Part shown: in pieces, positions 1 to 11,400 of the stretch | Position numbering within the stretch: the stretch's first letter is position 1 | How the letters are laid out: each line of letters starts with the position of its first letter | From: an uncultured SAR86 cluster bacterium | GTDB taxonomy: Bacteria; Pseudomonadota; Gammaproteobacteria; Magnimaribacterales; Magnimaribacteraceae | Assembly: GCA_902606175.1 (NCBI GenBank) | Contig: CACLEZ010000004.1 | Coordinates: forward strand, 1 to 64,000 | DNA: 64,000 bases | Direction of reading: 5' to 3' | Notes under the pieces: generated by a model | Databases searched by the model: none | The model's input: only the letters and a program-made list of their open reading frames with translations | What the model was told of the DNA's origin: nothing | Made by a program: the position numbers and the translations under genes

Positions 1-774
1 AATTTCTACTTCTAAGTTTTCAAAGAAGTCTTTCATTCCATTTGCTAGTTTGTAATCAATACATCCATCATTCTTTCCATGAAAGTAGAGGCATGGAGGC
101 TTTATTTTAATTCCAAGAAGTTCTGATGACTTTGCATTAATTCTGTCTAGTTGAAGAGATCCCTGAAAACTGCACCTGTAATAAGCCAAGGCCTTGGACA
201 ATACATTTGATTTACTCAGTACAGTCACAACTTTATTAGAATATTTCTTATAGTCTTTTAAGTCTGGAGACCATTCTCTCCATAATCTATGAATAAACTC
301 ATACTCATTCATGGGTACCGATATTTCAGCTAATGGAAGTTGAAAAAAGAACATATACCAGGATTTTCTTTGCTGTTCACCATCAGTTAGGAAAGCAGTT
401 TGAAGACCAACACCGTGAGGAACAGATGCAGTTGAAAATTTATGTATTAAGTCTGGCCTTAATTGGGCTATTCCATTCACAATAGGTGCACCCCAGTCAT
501 GGCCATAAAGATATATTTTTTCATCACCACTTACCGACTCAATAAAACTGACAAATATCTCTGATACTCTCAAAGTTTGATAAGTGTCTAACTCATTATC
601 ATTTTCTGAATAACCTGGAAGAAAGGGTGCTATGACCTTATATCCATTTTCTGAAAAAAAGTTAATTTGAGCCTCAAAGTTTTCTGCACAATCTGGAAAG
701 CCATGAATAAGGTATAGAGGTTCACCTGAACCCTTAGTGAAATAATTTATGTCATTAGAAGTTTTTTTATCCAT
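1..774 (-). CDS. alpha/beta hydrolase (epoxide hydrolase/haloalkane dehalogenase-like), 3' end outside window
   Basis: Reverse-strand reading from ATG at 774: MDKKTSNDINYFTKGSGEPLYLIHGFPDCAENFEAQ...YLYGHDWGAPIVNGIAQLRPD; HGFP oxyanion region and GHDWGA nucleophile elbow. Open to the window edge. Confidence 0.85.
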   Translation of the reverse strand, partial: MDKKTSNDINYFTKGSGEPLYLIHGFPDCAENFEAQINFFSENGYKVIAPFLPGYSENDNELDTYQTLRVSEIFVSFIESVSGDEKIYLYGHDWGAPIVNGIAQLRPDLIHKFSTASVPHGVGLQTAFLTDGEQQRKSWYMFFFQLPLAEISVPMNEYEFIHRLWREWSPDLKDYKKYSNKVVTVLSKSNVLSKALAYYRCSFQGSLQLDRINAKSSELLGIKIKPPCLYFHGKNDGCIDYKLANGMKDFFENLEVEI

Positions 775-873
775 TAATGATCAAAAGTTTGTTAATTAGA
801 TGTAGAAAATTTAATACCATCAAGTATCATAAAACCAGTCTTTATATAGTGACAATTTAATAAGGAAATATCA

Positions 874-1092
874 ATGATAGAAATATGGTCTAAACCCAAT
901 TGTGTATTTTGTGATAAAGCGGTGATGCTTTGTAAAATGAAATCACTAGAATTTAAAAAATATATGATCGATGTAGATTACACGAGAGAAGATTTTGTTG
1001 AAAAATTTCCTGATGCAAGAACCTTTCCTCAAATTACCATGGACGGAGAATATATCGGTGGTTTTACTGAATTAGATGCCCATCTAGGTTAG
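874..1092 (+). CDS. glutaredoxin
   Basis: 72 aa, CVFC active site, TFPQITMDGEYIGGFTEL typical glutaredoxin C-terminal half. Confidence 0.9.
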   Translation: MIEIWSKPNCVFCDKAVMLCKMKSLEFKKYMIDVDYTREDFVEKFPDARTFPQITMDGEYIGGFTELDAHLG

Positions 1093-2735
1093 TGGAAACC
1101 TTTACAGCAATTCTTGAATTTCTAACCTTCTGGTTGGTTGATCAATATTGGTTTCCAGTATTTCTTATTGGATCAGGAATCTTCTTTACGATTTATCTAG
1201 GGTTTCCACAAATAAAGTATTTTAATCATGGATGGAGAATTTTAAGTGGTAAATATGTCAAAGAAGATACCAAAGGAGAGACAACTCCTTTTCAAGCACT
1301 TTCAACAGCACTCTCCGGAACAGTCGGTACAGGTAATATAGGTGGTGTAGCACTGGCAATATTTCTTGGTGGTCCTGCAGCTATCTTCTGGATGTGGATA
1401 ACTGCATTCTTTGGAATGACCACCAAATTTGTAGAAGTAACTCTAGCGCATAAATATAGAGAAACTTTACCAGATGGATCTATTTCTGGTGGACCCATGT
1501 ATTACATTGAAAATGGTCTTAATATGAGGTGGCTAGCGATACTATTTTCTGTTTGTCTTCTTTTGATGTGTTTAGGTACAGGAAATATGCCGCAAATAAG
1601 TAGTATAGCTGTTGTGATGAATGACACCTTCAATATTCCTAAAATTGTAACCGGTGGTGTACTTGCAGTTCTACTTTGGATGGTAATAATTGGTGGCATT
1701 AAAAGAATAGCGCAAATAGCCTCTAAACTAGTCCCCTTTATGGCTTTTTGGTATTTGGTTGGTTCTTTTGCTGTGATCATCTCTAACTATGAAAACATCA
1801 TTCCCTCACTTCAATCAATATTTATCCATGTTTTCACTCCTGCTGCTGCTGTCGGAGGTTTTTTAGGAGCGTCAGTAGCTGCTGCATTAACAAGAGGGGT
1901 TAACAGAGGACTTTATTCTAATGAGGCTGGGCAAGGATCTGCTCCTATTGCACATGCTTCGTCAAAAACTGAAAATCCTATAGAAGAGGGTATGGTTTCC
2001 ATTTTAGAGCCATTTATCGATACGATTGTTATTTGTACAATAACTGGTCTAGTTATTCTTTCGTCCGGAGTATGGACAGAAAAATTTGAAAACAGGTTCG
2101 AACAAAGCTCAATGTGTTACTTGGATGGAGCTTACTCAGATTCAAAACCAGAGGATATAAAAGTTCTACAAGACTACATCTTGTCCTGTTCTGGTCCTCA
2201 AGCCTATTCTGGGAATGAAGAAATTGTCGATGGTAAATTAGTAAATAATGTTGTTACACTCATGCACAATCGATCTGTTTCAGAAAATGTTATGTATAGT
2301 CAGGAAGGAAGGCCTTTTACCGGTTCTGTAGAAATCATTGAAGGTAAACTCAAAACATCCAACATCTCGATAACAGGTAATTCTTTGTTATTGGGTGCAG
2401 ATTTAACAAGTAAAGCTTTCTCTAGAAGTCTTTTTGGGGAGTTTGGACAATATATTGTTGCCATTGGTCTACTATTGTTCGCATTTTCAACTGCAATTGC
2501 ATGGTCTTACTATGGCGATAGAGCTACCGTGCATCTTTTTGGCGAAGGCTGGATTCTTTATTACAGAATAATCTATGTAGGTGCTTTTTTCACCGCTGCA
2601 ATTATTGATACTAAAATTGTCTGGGATATAGCCACAGTCATTGGGCCAATAGCCACTGTACCAAATCTTTTAGCTATCTTGTTCTTAAGAAAAGAAATTA
2701 AGAAACTTGATTCCGAATATGTGATTAGAAACTAA
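1092..2735 (+). CDS. AGCS family sodium/alanine (amino acid) symporter with a large loop insertion
   Basis: GTVGTGNIGGVALAIFLGGPAAIFWMW and NRGLYSNEAGQGSAPIAHASSKT AGCS motifs; GTG start overlaps the glutaredoxin stop (TAGTG). Confidence 0.9.
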   Translation: METFTAILEFLTFWLVDQYWFPVFLIGSGIFFTIYLGFPQIKYFNHGWRILSGKYVKEDTKGETTPFQALSTALSGTVGTGNIGGVALAIFLGGPAAIFWMWITAFFGMTTKFVEVTLAHKYRETLPDGSISGGPMYYIENGLNMRWLAILFSVCLLLMCLGTGNMPQISSIAVVMNDTFNIPKIVTGGVLAVLLWMVIIGGIKRIAQIASKLVPFMAFWYLVGSFAVIISNYENIIPSLQSIFIHVFTPAAAVGGFLGASVAAALTRGVNRGLYSNEAGQGSAPIAHASSKTENPIEEGMVSILEPFIDTIVICTITGLVILSSGVWTEKFENRFEQSSMCYLDGAYSDSKPEDIKVLQDYILSCSGPQAYSGNEEIVDGKLVNNVVTLMHNRSVSENVMYSQEGRPFTGSVEIIEGKLKTSNISITGNSLLLGADLTSKAFSRSLFGEFGQYIVAIGLLLFAFSTAIAWSYYGDRATVHLFGEGWILYYRIIYVGAFFTAAIIDTKIVWDIATVIGPIATVPNLLAILFLRKEIKKLDSEYVIRN

Positions 2736-5368
2736 AAAAGATAACCAATCTGAAAAGCAACTTGCTCATTAGAGCTTTTACTAGAATAACTGATCTTTCC
2801 ATATAAGGACTCTCCGAAAATCTTAGATCCATAAATAGTTGAATTTATTTTCTGGCTTGGATTTAAATTCTCTTCTAAGAACAAGTCATCTATTGAGTTA
2901 TCTATCTTTACTTTCATTTTAAATATATCTTCATCATAGAAGGGTTTACTTATTTTAAAACCTACATTAATTTCAGAACTGAGAAGAGTAATAATTTTAG
3001 AAAAATCAAAGAATGGAAGAAAGAGATTTAAATCGACATTTCCAATTTGATAATTATTAGTAAATCCATTTAATTTCTCCTCAAATGGATTTGTCTCAAA
3101 GTTTAAGTTAGCAAAAGAAAAACCGGCTCTAAGATTTCCAGATAAGAAATTGAATGACTTTGATATATTTAATGTCTTTTTATCTATTTCTGTATTTTTT
3201 TTATAAGATCCTTGAAAAATAGAGGAATTTATAGCAATTGTTCTTAGGGTATTATCATCTTTTTCTTCTTTATATAGTTCGAGGTATATATCTATGTCTT
3301 TTAAAGGTAATCTGTAACTTAACTCATAAGCAGAGGATTCAGAATTCGTATTTGAAGTTTTACTGTAAAGATCTGAATCAATTTTTAAATAAGCAAGGTT
3401 AATTCCAAAGTAATTTATATCGAATCGATTAATCCTTGAATCATAGTTCATTTTGTTGTGTTTAAAATCAATTTTAGATTCATTTACAAAAATTCCCTGT
3501 TTTTGATTAGTCGCATTTACTTCTAGTCTGTAAAGAACGGGGTCAATATTATTAGTGAGCACCAATTCTTCTACTTTCTCCGAGACCATTTGATCAGTAT
3601 CTACATAATTTATTTGATCTAAAATTCTTTGTAAGTTGGGAGATGTTTTTTTGTTCAATGAATCTAGATATTTACCAACTTGTTTAGATTTATTATTTAA
3701 TCCAAAAGTCGCATAGGAGGGATTAGACAATAATAGATTTATAGAACTATCTTGATATTCAATTTCATGTGTAAGCCGACCAAAGTTTGTATTAAGAATT
3801 TCTATGTCAGAAAATTCTGAACCCTCTTTTGAAGAAAACCTTAAAAAATTAAAACTTGAATTGGCTGTGTAAAATTTAGATGTAGGATTTAGTAACAACT
3901 TACCTCCGATAGTAAATTTATCTGCTGCTATAAGATCGGTATTTCCAGACGTCTCCATATCTATTTCTATTTTGCCCTTATTAATTAAATGACTCTTAAA
4001 AGTTAAGGTACCTATTGAGTATTGTTGATCGCCTGGATTTATCGTTCCATTATTTAAAAATGTATCGGACTTGAAAGTACCAATACCCGAAATGCTTGCT
4101 TCATTGGACTCGATAATTGCTGCCGTAATAGAACCATCATTTAAAAGAGATCCTTTCGTGATTCTCAATATGTTTTCAAATGAAGAATGATTATGATTTT
4201 CAAAGATTCCATTTTCGATAAAAAAATTAGAACTATTAAAACTTCCTTTATTATTTATGGAACCTTGCTGAATATTTGAATCTAATAATACAGTCAATGA
4301 TGAATTTGGTTCTAGTTTCAAATATCCAGTATTCATAACATCTAAAGAATCAATCTCGATGACAGTTTTAAGGTTTATAGAATTTAGAAGAGAAACAGAA
4401 TAATATTTTAAAGACTCAGTACTGTAATTTAATTTATCTGGAGATTGGTTTGAAGGATAACTCTCTTCATTCCAGTTTGAATTCTGGCTCCATTTACCAT
4501 CTGATATTGATGAGATATACCTTAATGGATTGTTATCATTAATCCATAAGAAATTTTGTTCTACTGAAACAAATCCTGCTGACGAACCATATCCTCTGTT
4601 TTGATCAGGACCTTTCTTAACCCAAGATGCAACTCCAATTAGGAAATAATTCTCATCATCTTTGATTAATAATGGGCTGCCGCTGTCTCCAAGACTAATC
4701 ATTGATTCCAGCGTGCTTAAATTCTTATCAAAATTGATGATATAGATCTCCTTATCTGCAGAATTGTTTAAGTTAGAAGCACCATTTATAAGATCTTCAT
4801 CACTTATGGTAGAAATAGTATTGGTACCCCATCTTTTTTTTCTGTCAAACCCTTGATCAGGATTAGATCCAGTGCCATATAAACCAAATCCAGACAGATA
4901 AATTTCATCATTTATGCTGGGAATAACACTACTAATATTTATTGCAGTAATTTCAGTTAAAGGATCTTTTAGACTAATTAAAGCAAGATCATAAGAAGCA
5001 CCAGTAAAATTAATGTATCTTTTATTTTCTGGGTAAGTTATGAAACTGCTTGTTTCCTTGAAAGTAGAGTTCTCGTCTACATTGTCACCTAAAAATATTT
5101 GTGCTTGATGAGTATCATTGAAGCAATGTGCTGCAGTTAGGATTGTTCTATGATTAATAAGAGTTCCTGTACAAATAATATTTCCTGTTTTTATGAATAC
5201 AATAGACTCAAGGTCAGTTGGAACATTTAAAGGATTGTCTCTTTGATCATCTACATTTATCGCATAGATTTTATTGGAGCTCACAAGCAGAATATAAACG
5301 ATAAAAACGAGAGCTTTTAAGTTGTATGGATAGAATTTTAATCTTAATTTTTTATATAAAATGGACAT
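2732..5368 (-). CDS. secreted trypsin-like (S1) serine protease with autotransporter-type passenger and C-terminal beta-barrel
   Basis: Catalytic triad contexts ILTAAHCF / SYDLALISL / GDSGSPLL; passenger motifs such as NNGTINPGDQQYSIGTLTF; ends in aromatic FQIGYLF like outer-membrane barrels. Confidence 0.8.
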   Translation of the reverse strand: MSILYKKLRLKFYPYNLKALVFIVYILLVSSNKIYAINVDDQRDNPLNVPTDLESIVFIKTGNIICTGTLINHRTILTAAHCFNDTHQAQIFLGDNVDENSTFKETSSFITYPENKRYINFTGASYDLALISLKDPLTEITAINISSVIPSINDEIYLSGFGLYGTGSNPDQGFDRKKRWGTNTISTISDEDLINGASNLNNSADKEIYIINFDKNLSTLESMISLGDSGSPLLIKDDENYFLIGVASWVKKGPDQNRGYGSSAGFVSVEQNFLWINDNNPLRYISSISDGKWSQNSNWNEESYPSNQSPDKLNYSTESLKYYSVSLLNSINLKTVIEIDSLDVMNTGYLKLEPNSSLTVLLDSNIQQGSINNKGSFNSSNFFIENGIFENHNHSSFENILRITKGSLLNDGSITAAIIESNEASISGIGTFKSDTFLNNGTINPGDQQYSIGTLTFKSHLINKGKIEIDMETSGNTDLIAADKFTIGGKLLLNPTSKFYTANSSFNFLRFSSKEGSEFSDIEILNTNFGRLTHEIEYQDSSINLLLSNPSYATFGLNNKSKQVGKYLDSLNKKTSPNLQRILDQINYVDTDQMVSEKVEELVLTNNIDPVLYRLEVNATNQKQGIFVNESKIDFKHNKMNYDSRINRFDINYFGINLAYLKIDSDLYSKTSNTNSESSAYELSYRLPLKDIDIYLELYKEEKDDNTLRTIAINSSIFQGSYKKNTEIDKKTLNISKSFNFLSGNLRAGFSFANLNFETNPFEEKLNGFTNNYQIGNVDLNLFLPFFDFSKIITLLSSEINVGFKISKPFYDEDIFKMKVKIDNSIDDLFLEENLNPSQKINSTIYGSKIFGESLYGKISYSSKSSNEQVAFQIGYLF

Positions 5369-5420
5369 TTAAATTCACTTGAAATTCCGTTAACTTTGTA
5401 TATATTGATTTAAGTAGGTT

Positions 5421-5455
5421 CACGCTTATTTTGGCGTGCTGGGGGGGATTATAAT
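5421..5455. promoter_or_regulatory. candidate bidirectional promoter region: inverted repeat CACGC-N8-GCGTG, G7 run, palindromic -10 ATTATAAT
   Basis: Intergenic between divergent CDSs; TATAAT readable on both strands (5450-5455 + ; 5448-5453 -). Confidence 0.4.
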
Positions 5456-5496
5456 TCCAATCCTACAGATTTATTAAAAAATAAAAGAGGCCATAA

Positions 5497-8400
5497 ATGG
5501 GTGACATTAAATCTAGATCAATTAACAATGATATCAATCATACTGAGGAGTTAAAAAAAGCTTTACTAGACTCCTTGAAAAGTAATCCAGGAAAAAAACA
5601 AGTTATCCAGCTTAATGGTAAATCTTCTTTACTTTTTGCGAACCTTACTGCCCTTACCCTAGCCTCCTGTGGTGGTGGAGGAGGGGGTAGCTCAACTCCA
5701 GCAGCTCCTACACCTACATCCTCATTCACTTTGTCCAATCAAAGCTTTGACTTTACTGAAGATACAGCCAGTTCTTTCTCTATTATTTCATCTGGAGAAA
5801 CCTCTGACTCATTTACTATTACTGTAGACTCCATACCTTCTGGCGGAACACTTACACTAGCATCTGGTACAGTATTAACCGTAGGAGCTACTCTCTTATT
5901 GACTGATCTTGCCGGTATTACCTTTACTCCTAATGAAAATGTAAATAGTGACAATGATGCAATAGGAGATCTTGTTCTAAGTATTGTTGATAACACTATA
6001 GCTAGCAGCGCAACTATTTCGCTGATAGTAAGTGCTGTTAATGATAATCCAACAATTGGTACTGCTAATGCTGTTGAGGTTTTTGAAAGTGTAGCTGGTG
6101 GAGCAGTCTTACTAACTTTAACAGGCTCTGATATTGATGGAGATACTCTCACTTATTCTTTGTCAGGAGACGATGCAAGTCTTTTTAGTGTAGATGCTTC
6201 AGGAAATGTTTCATTCATCGCATCACCAAACTTTTCTTCTCCCGGAGATGTTAATTCTGACAATATTTATTCTCTAAACCTAGTAGCAACAGATCCAGGT
6301 GGATTATCAATTTCAACACCTCTATCCATAAATGTACTTAATGTATCGCCTAAAGGACAAGCAATAGATGGATATTTGGTAGGTGCAACTGTATGGGTTG
6401 ATTTAGATGGTGATGGTATTAAGGACGATGGCGAACCAGAAACAACTACCGATAGGACGGGTGCATTTGAATTTACTGATGATATACCAGCAGATACTAA
6501 TATTTATGTTCAGGGTGGTTATGATCTAGGAACCGGAAAACCAAATGAACAAACTTTCAAGCTTACTACCGGAACAAATGGAGATGGTTCTGAAGCTCTA
6601 ATTATTAGCCCTGTAAGTACTCAAATTTCTAGGGCGTATTCAAAATCTGGCGTTACTTTAGATCAGGCTCAAGAAAAGATTGGTAAGGCATATGGACTAG
6701 ATGCAGCTTTTGAAAATTTAACAAACTTTGACCCTATTGCTCTCGCTTATACTGCAGATTCTAATACTCAAGCACAGGCAGCTTTAACTGCTCAAGCTAG
6801 AAATATCATGGTTTCTTCACTGGGTGAATTATCCAAGAAAGTGTCAGAGTATTTTTCAACTGAAATAGCACCAACTACAAGAACTCAAATATCTGATATC
6901 TTTAAGTTTGGTACTCAAACTTTACGATATTCATCTTGGGATAGTGGTGTTGATTTAGATACACAACCTAGGATTGTAATTGAACTAGGTGGGCTAGAAG
7001 ATCTCCTAGATTCAACAAGTGATACTTTCAATGACAAAATTGTTGAAGCAATCCTCGCTTCGGATGATTTAACAAAAATCTTTGAGATGAAAGCAGATGG
7101 AACTGGACAATTTGACCAAGTTATCACAGAAGCAACGGCGGCAATAATTTTAGAAATTAAAAATCTTATATTAGCTGAAATGGGATTTGATCCTGCTACT
7201 AACTTTACAACTTTTAGAAGCATGGATGGATATACTGGAGAGTCAGTCACCTTCTTAGGTTCAACTAAGACTATGGGTGAGTGGGCTGTCCTAATGGTTG
7301 ATGTTTTAGATTCTCAGCAACCAGATCCATATTTAGGAAGAGTAAATTTTGGGCCAGATGGCGGAGTTACCGACATGGTTGGTAAATATTATGCCGAACA
7401 GATGGTCAAAATGGTTAGATTGATGGAGACAATGACCGGCCTTACTTTCGAAAATCTTACCGATTCTCAAATTGATCAAATAGTTGATATGGGATTCGAA
7501 TATAATCGTGGCGCAACTTTCAATGATAGTTATTCAAGATGGATACCATTTGATGAATTTGGCCAAGAGCTTTGGTCTCAAGCAATTTATTTAAATTATA
7601 GCGGGGAAAGACTTCGTTACGATTCTAATGGAAATGAAATTCAAGGTAATACAGGTCAATGGCAATTAACAGCTGATCAAGTTAAAGCCTACTTAAAATC
7701 ACCTTCTACACAACTTAATGACGGTAACTGGGGTAATGATTTCACAACTTATAACTGGACCGTTAAGTCGGGTGATTTGGGTATTTACCTTGCCCTTGCT
7801 GAAGGAAGGACACCTGAAGAAGTCACTACTTTATTAAATTCCGTGTCTGCTAGTAGTGATGCAATCACTAATTTCAATGAAATCTTAACTGCTTCATTCA
7901 CACAAGCCACAAAAGTTTTTACAAACTTAGTAACAGGAGCGTTAGATTTTACTTTAGATAAGTTTACAAGTTTTGTTGAAAAACAAATTGATTATAGAAA
8001 TGATGAACAAATCCTTCCTAAAGAAGCTTTCGGAATGCCTGTTTCAACTGTTGAGACTGTAACGATATCAGGAACTCCAGTCGATAAAACAATAGTTGTA
8101 ACTGTTTCAAATGATGGTAATGGAAATAAGTTCTATTTTGATGGGGTGCTAGCTCCAAACTATACATTTGATATTGGTGCTACCTATACCTTTGATACCA
8201 GTGACTCATCTAATTCAGGTCATCCTTTCAGATTAAGTACTACTCAAGATGGTACTCACGGCGGAGGTGTAGAATTTACAACAGGTGTAGCATTTAATTC
8301 GGGAGCTGTAGTACTAACTGTAGACTCAAATACACCTTCAACGCTCTATTACTACTGCGAAGTCCATAGTGGTATGGCGAATGCTGCTGTATTAAACGCA

Positions 8401-11400
8401 CAAGCGATTACTGGAAGTACATTTGAATTAGAGTCTGTATCCGGGATCGGATATATGGTTGTTGGTGATGGACTAAACCCTGATGTACAAGAAGCAGGGG
8501 ATTTCAGCTATTCAATTACCGGAGGCGCGGACAAAGATTTATTTAGAGTAAGTGATAATGGCTCGCTATCTTTTAAAGATGCTGCACCAGACCCTTCCAA
8601 TCCTAATGATTCAAATGCTGATGGTGAATATATAGTTGAAGTAACTATTACTGATAATTCTGATGATTTTCAACAAGTTGTTGAATTTGTTATGGAAATC
8701 CCGGATTGGGACTATACAAGAACATATTCAACATCTACTAAACCAAGTCTTGTAAGTAATGTAATAAATGTTGAAGAACATTCGATTATGAGGCAATGGA
8801 ATTCTTACAATTCTGAAACTGGAGAAAATCCACAAATATATAAAGGAATAGAAGTTCAAATAGCTGGTTTAGAGGGATTAGATCCAAGTTTGAACGTTAA
8901 TGTTTTTCTACCAGAACGTGATGATGCTGGTAATAAAATTAAAGATAATTCAATGTTTTACCTAAATCGCGATGATGATGGAAAATACTATTTAAATTTA
9001 CGTGATGGGAACTCTCTAGATTTTGAAGATCCTAAAGATTCTAATGGTGATAATGTTTATGAGCTATCGGTAAACATAGAAATTCATGGTAATGGAGTTG
9101 AATCAATAGGAACAAGAGCTGATCTACTATTTGTTGTAAATTCTAATTCAAATGATCCTGCAATTTCATTTCCAGATTGGTGGCAAGATGATGCAACTTC
9201 TCATGGAAGTTTCGCAGAAAACCAGGCTGCTGTTGCAACTTTAACTCAAGTAACGATCGATGGAACTTTACAAGACAATGTATTTGTAGTCGGTGAAGTA
9301 TGGCAGATTGACCATCAACCAGGAGTAAATCCTCAAACTATAGAGGAGCTTCAGGCAATCACTTTTGCAGGAACAGTAACCTCTGCAATTACTGGAGGAC
9401 CAGATGCAGATAAATTTATCCTAAGAGATACGGATTGGGGAACGCAAGTATTTTTTACTGAAAGACCGGTATTTGCTTCGCCAGCTGATGCAAATGGTGA
9501 CAACATCTATGAATTTGAAATAACCAAAACTGGAGCTGATGGAAGCTCTTTAACAAAAACTGCAAGAATAGAAATAAGAGAAAAGGAAGTAGGTACACCA
9601 GATCCAATAGCTGCACCATCATCGCCTTTGGTTTTTACTGTGGACGAAATAGCCGAAAAGCTTGATACAGGAGAGGGAAGTAGAAATGTAGTTGGAACAG
9701 ACGGAGATGATATTTTTATCAGAGAAAATAATGGTTTCCAATATATTGATGGAGGCGCTGGTAATGATAATTTTGATAACTTTAGGGAAGGTTACTTAAC
9801 TGGTGGTGCAGGTGGAGATATCTTCCAATTAAGTGGGGAACATCTTGAAAATCCTCTTAGTTTTGGCATCAGAGATTATGCAAAAGACTACTTAGAAGGT
9901 GCCGCTGAAGGTATCAACGGATATGATGAAAATAGAGATGGTGTGTTAGATTTAGCTACTGAACTTAATTGGAGTTACTTGCCTTTAATTTCAGATTTTA
10001 CACCTGGAGAAGATACATTAGCTCTAACTACACTTGGTTGGACGGGAAATAATGTCCCAAATCTTTCCAAAGCTGATATTTCGTTTGTACAAGGTACTGG
10101 AGATCTCTCTGCTCACACTTTAGTCATGTTGACTGGACAAAGAGCTGAAGATCAAGGCTTAACGGAAGGTGGAATCATTGCAGTTCTACTGGATATAGAT
10201 GCGACTACTATTTCTAAAGATACTGATGTGACTGAAGTAGGACCACAATATGACAATGTTCTAGGAAATATTAAAGATGCTATAGGGGCATCTGTGACGA
10301 CAATTCAAGACCAAGATGGTAGAGATACTCCTATTTTGCAATTACCAGATGGACAATATGTTTGGTTGAATCTTGATTATAGTGAATTTGATAATGCCTC
10401 TTTTTTCCAGAACTTTGCTGTGGCTAGTGATGGTACTTTATACGTACCTAGAGCCGAAAATTTAGATTTTGAAGATCCTAAAGATGGAAATAAAGATAAT
10501 ATCTATGAACTTTTATTTACTGGATCAACTTTCACAAGTATAGAGTTAAGAAAGGAAGATTGGGGTGGATACAATGTTGACTGGGATAATTCTGACAGAA
10601 CAGGAAATATTGCTTTTAAAGTCTTCATAGATGTAAATGACGTTATCTCGGACAATGTTGGTAAACTTTCAATTGCTGAAACTGATTTCTTTTCTGCATC
10701 TGATGCACAAACAGGTGATGCAGCTTTAGATACTCAGCTTATCGATTTAGTTTTAGGCCAAATATCGGCTGTTCAAGGTTCTCTAATGGACATCGACTTT
10801 AAGGCTATTGCAGAGGAAATAAATTTTGACTTTGCTTTTTTCTCAACAGCAGATCAACAGACTCAAGCAGAAGACTGGTTTGGTGATTATCAAGAAAATA
10901 GATTCAGTGATTTTAATAGGGAGTTAGAAAGTACATTTGAAAGAAATCTTCTTTCAAAATTCTCTTCTTATACTAATGCTGATTCACTTACCAATTTAAC
11001 GGGTACTGCAGAAGCTGATTCTCTGACAGGAACCGATGTCAAAGAAACCATCTTTGGTAAAAAAGGAGATGACACTATTCTGGGCGGCGGCGGCGATGAC
11101 GTTATATTTGGAGATCAAGGTGCTGATACTCTCGATGGAGGAGTAGGGGCCGATGCTATAGATGGTGGGTCTGGAGATGACATTATAAAGATTGGTGAAG
11201 GACTGGACGTCTTAGATGGTGGTTCTGGAAATGATAAGTTTGATTTTACTAATATCACGTCACTACCTGAATTTATCAAAGGTGGAAGTGGTACAGATAC
11301 TTTAGTTCTCTCTGGTTTGAGCAGTGTTGGCTTAGAAGTAGATGATGGCACCGACGCCGATTCATTGCCGGACTATAGTGGTATAGATCTTAATAAACTT

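Noticed and set aside
5441-5447. G7 tract as a phase-variation switch for the adhesin
   Set aside because: Only 7 nt and a single copy; tract-length variation cannot be judged from one sequence, so kept only as a side remark.
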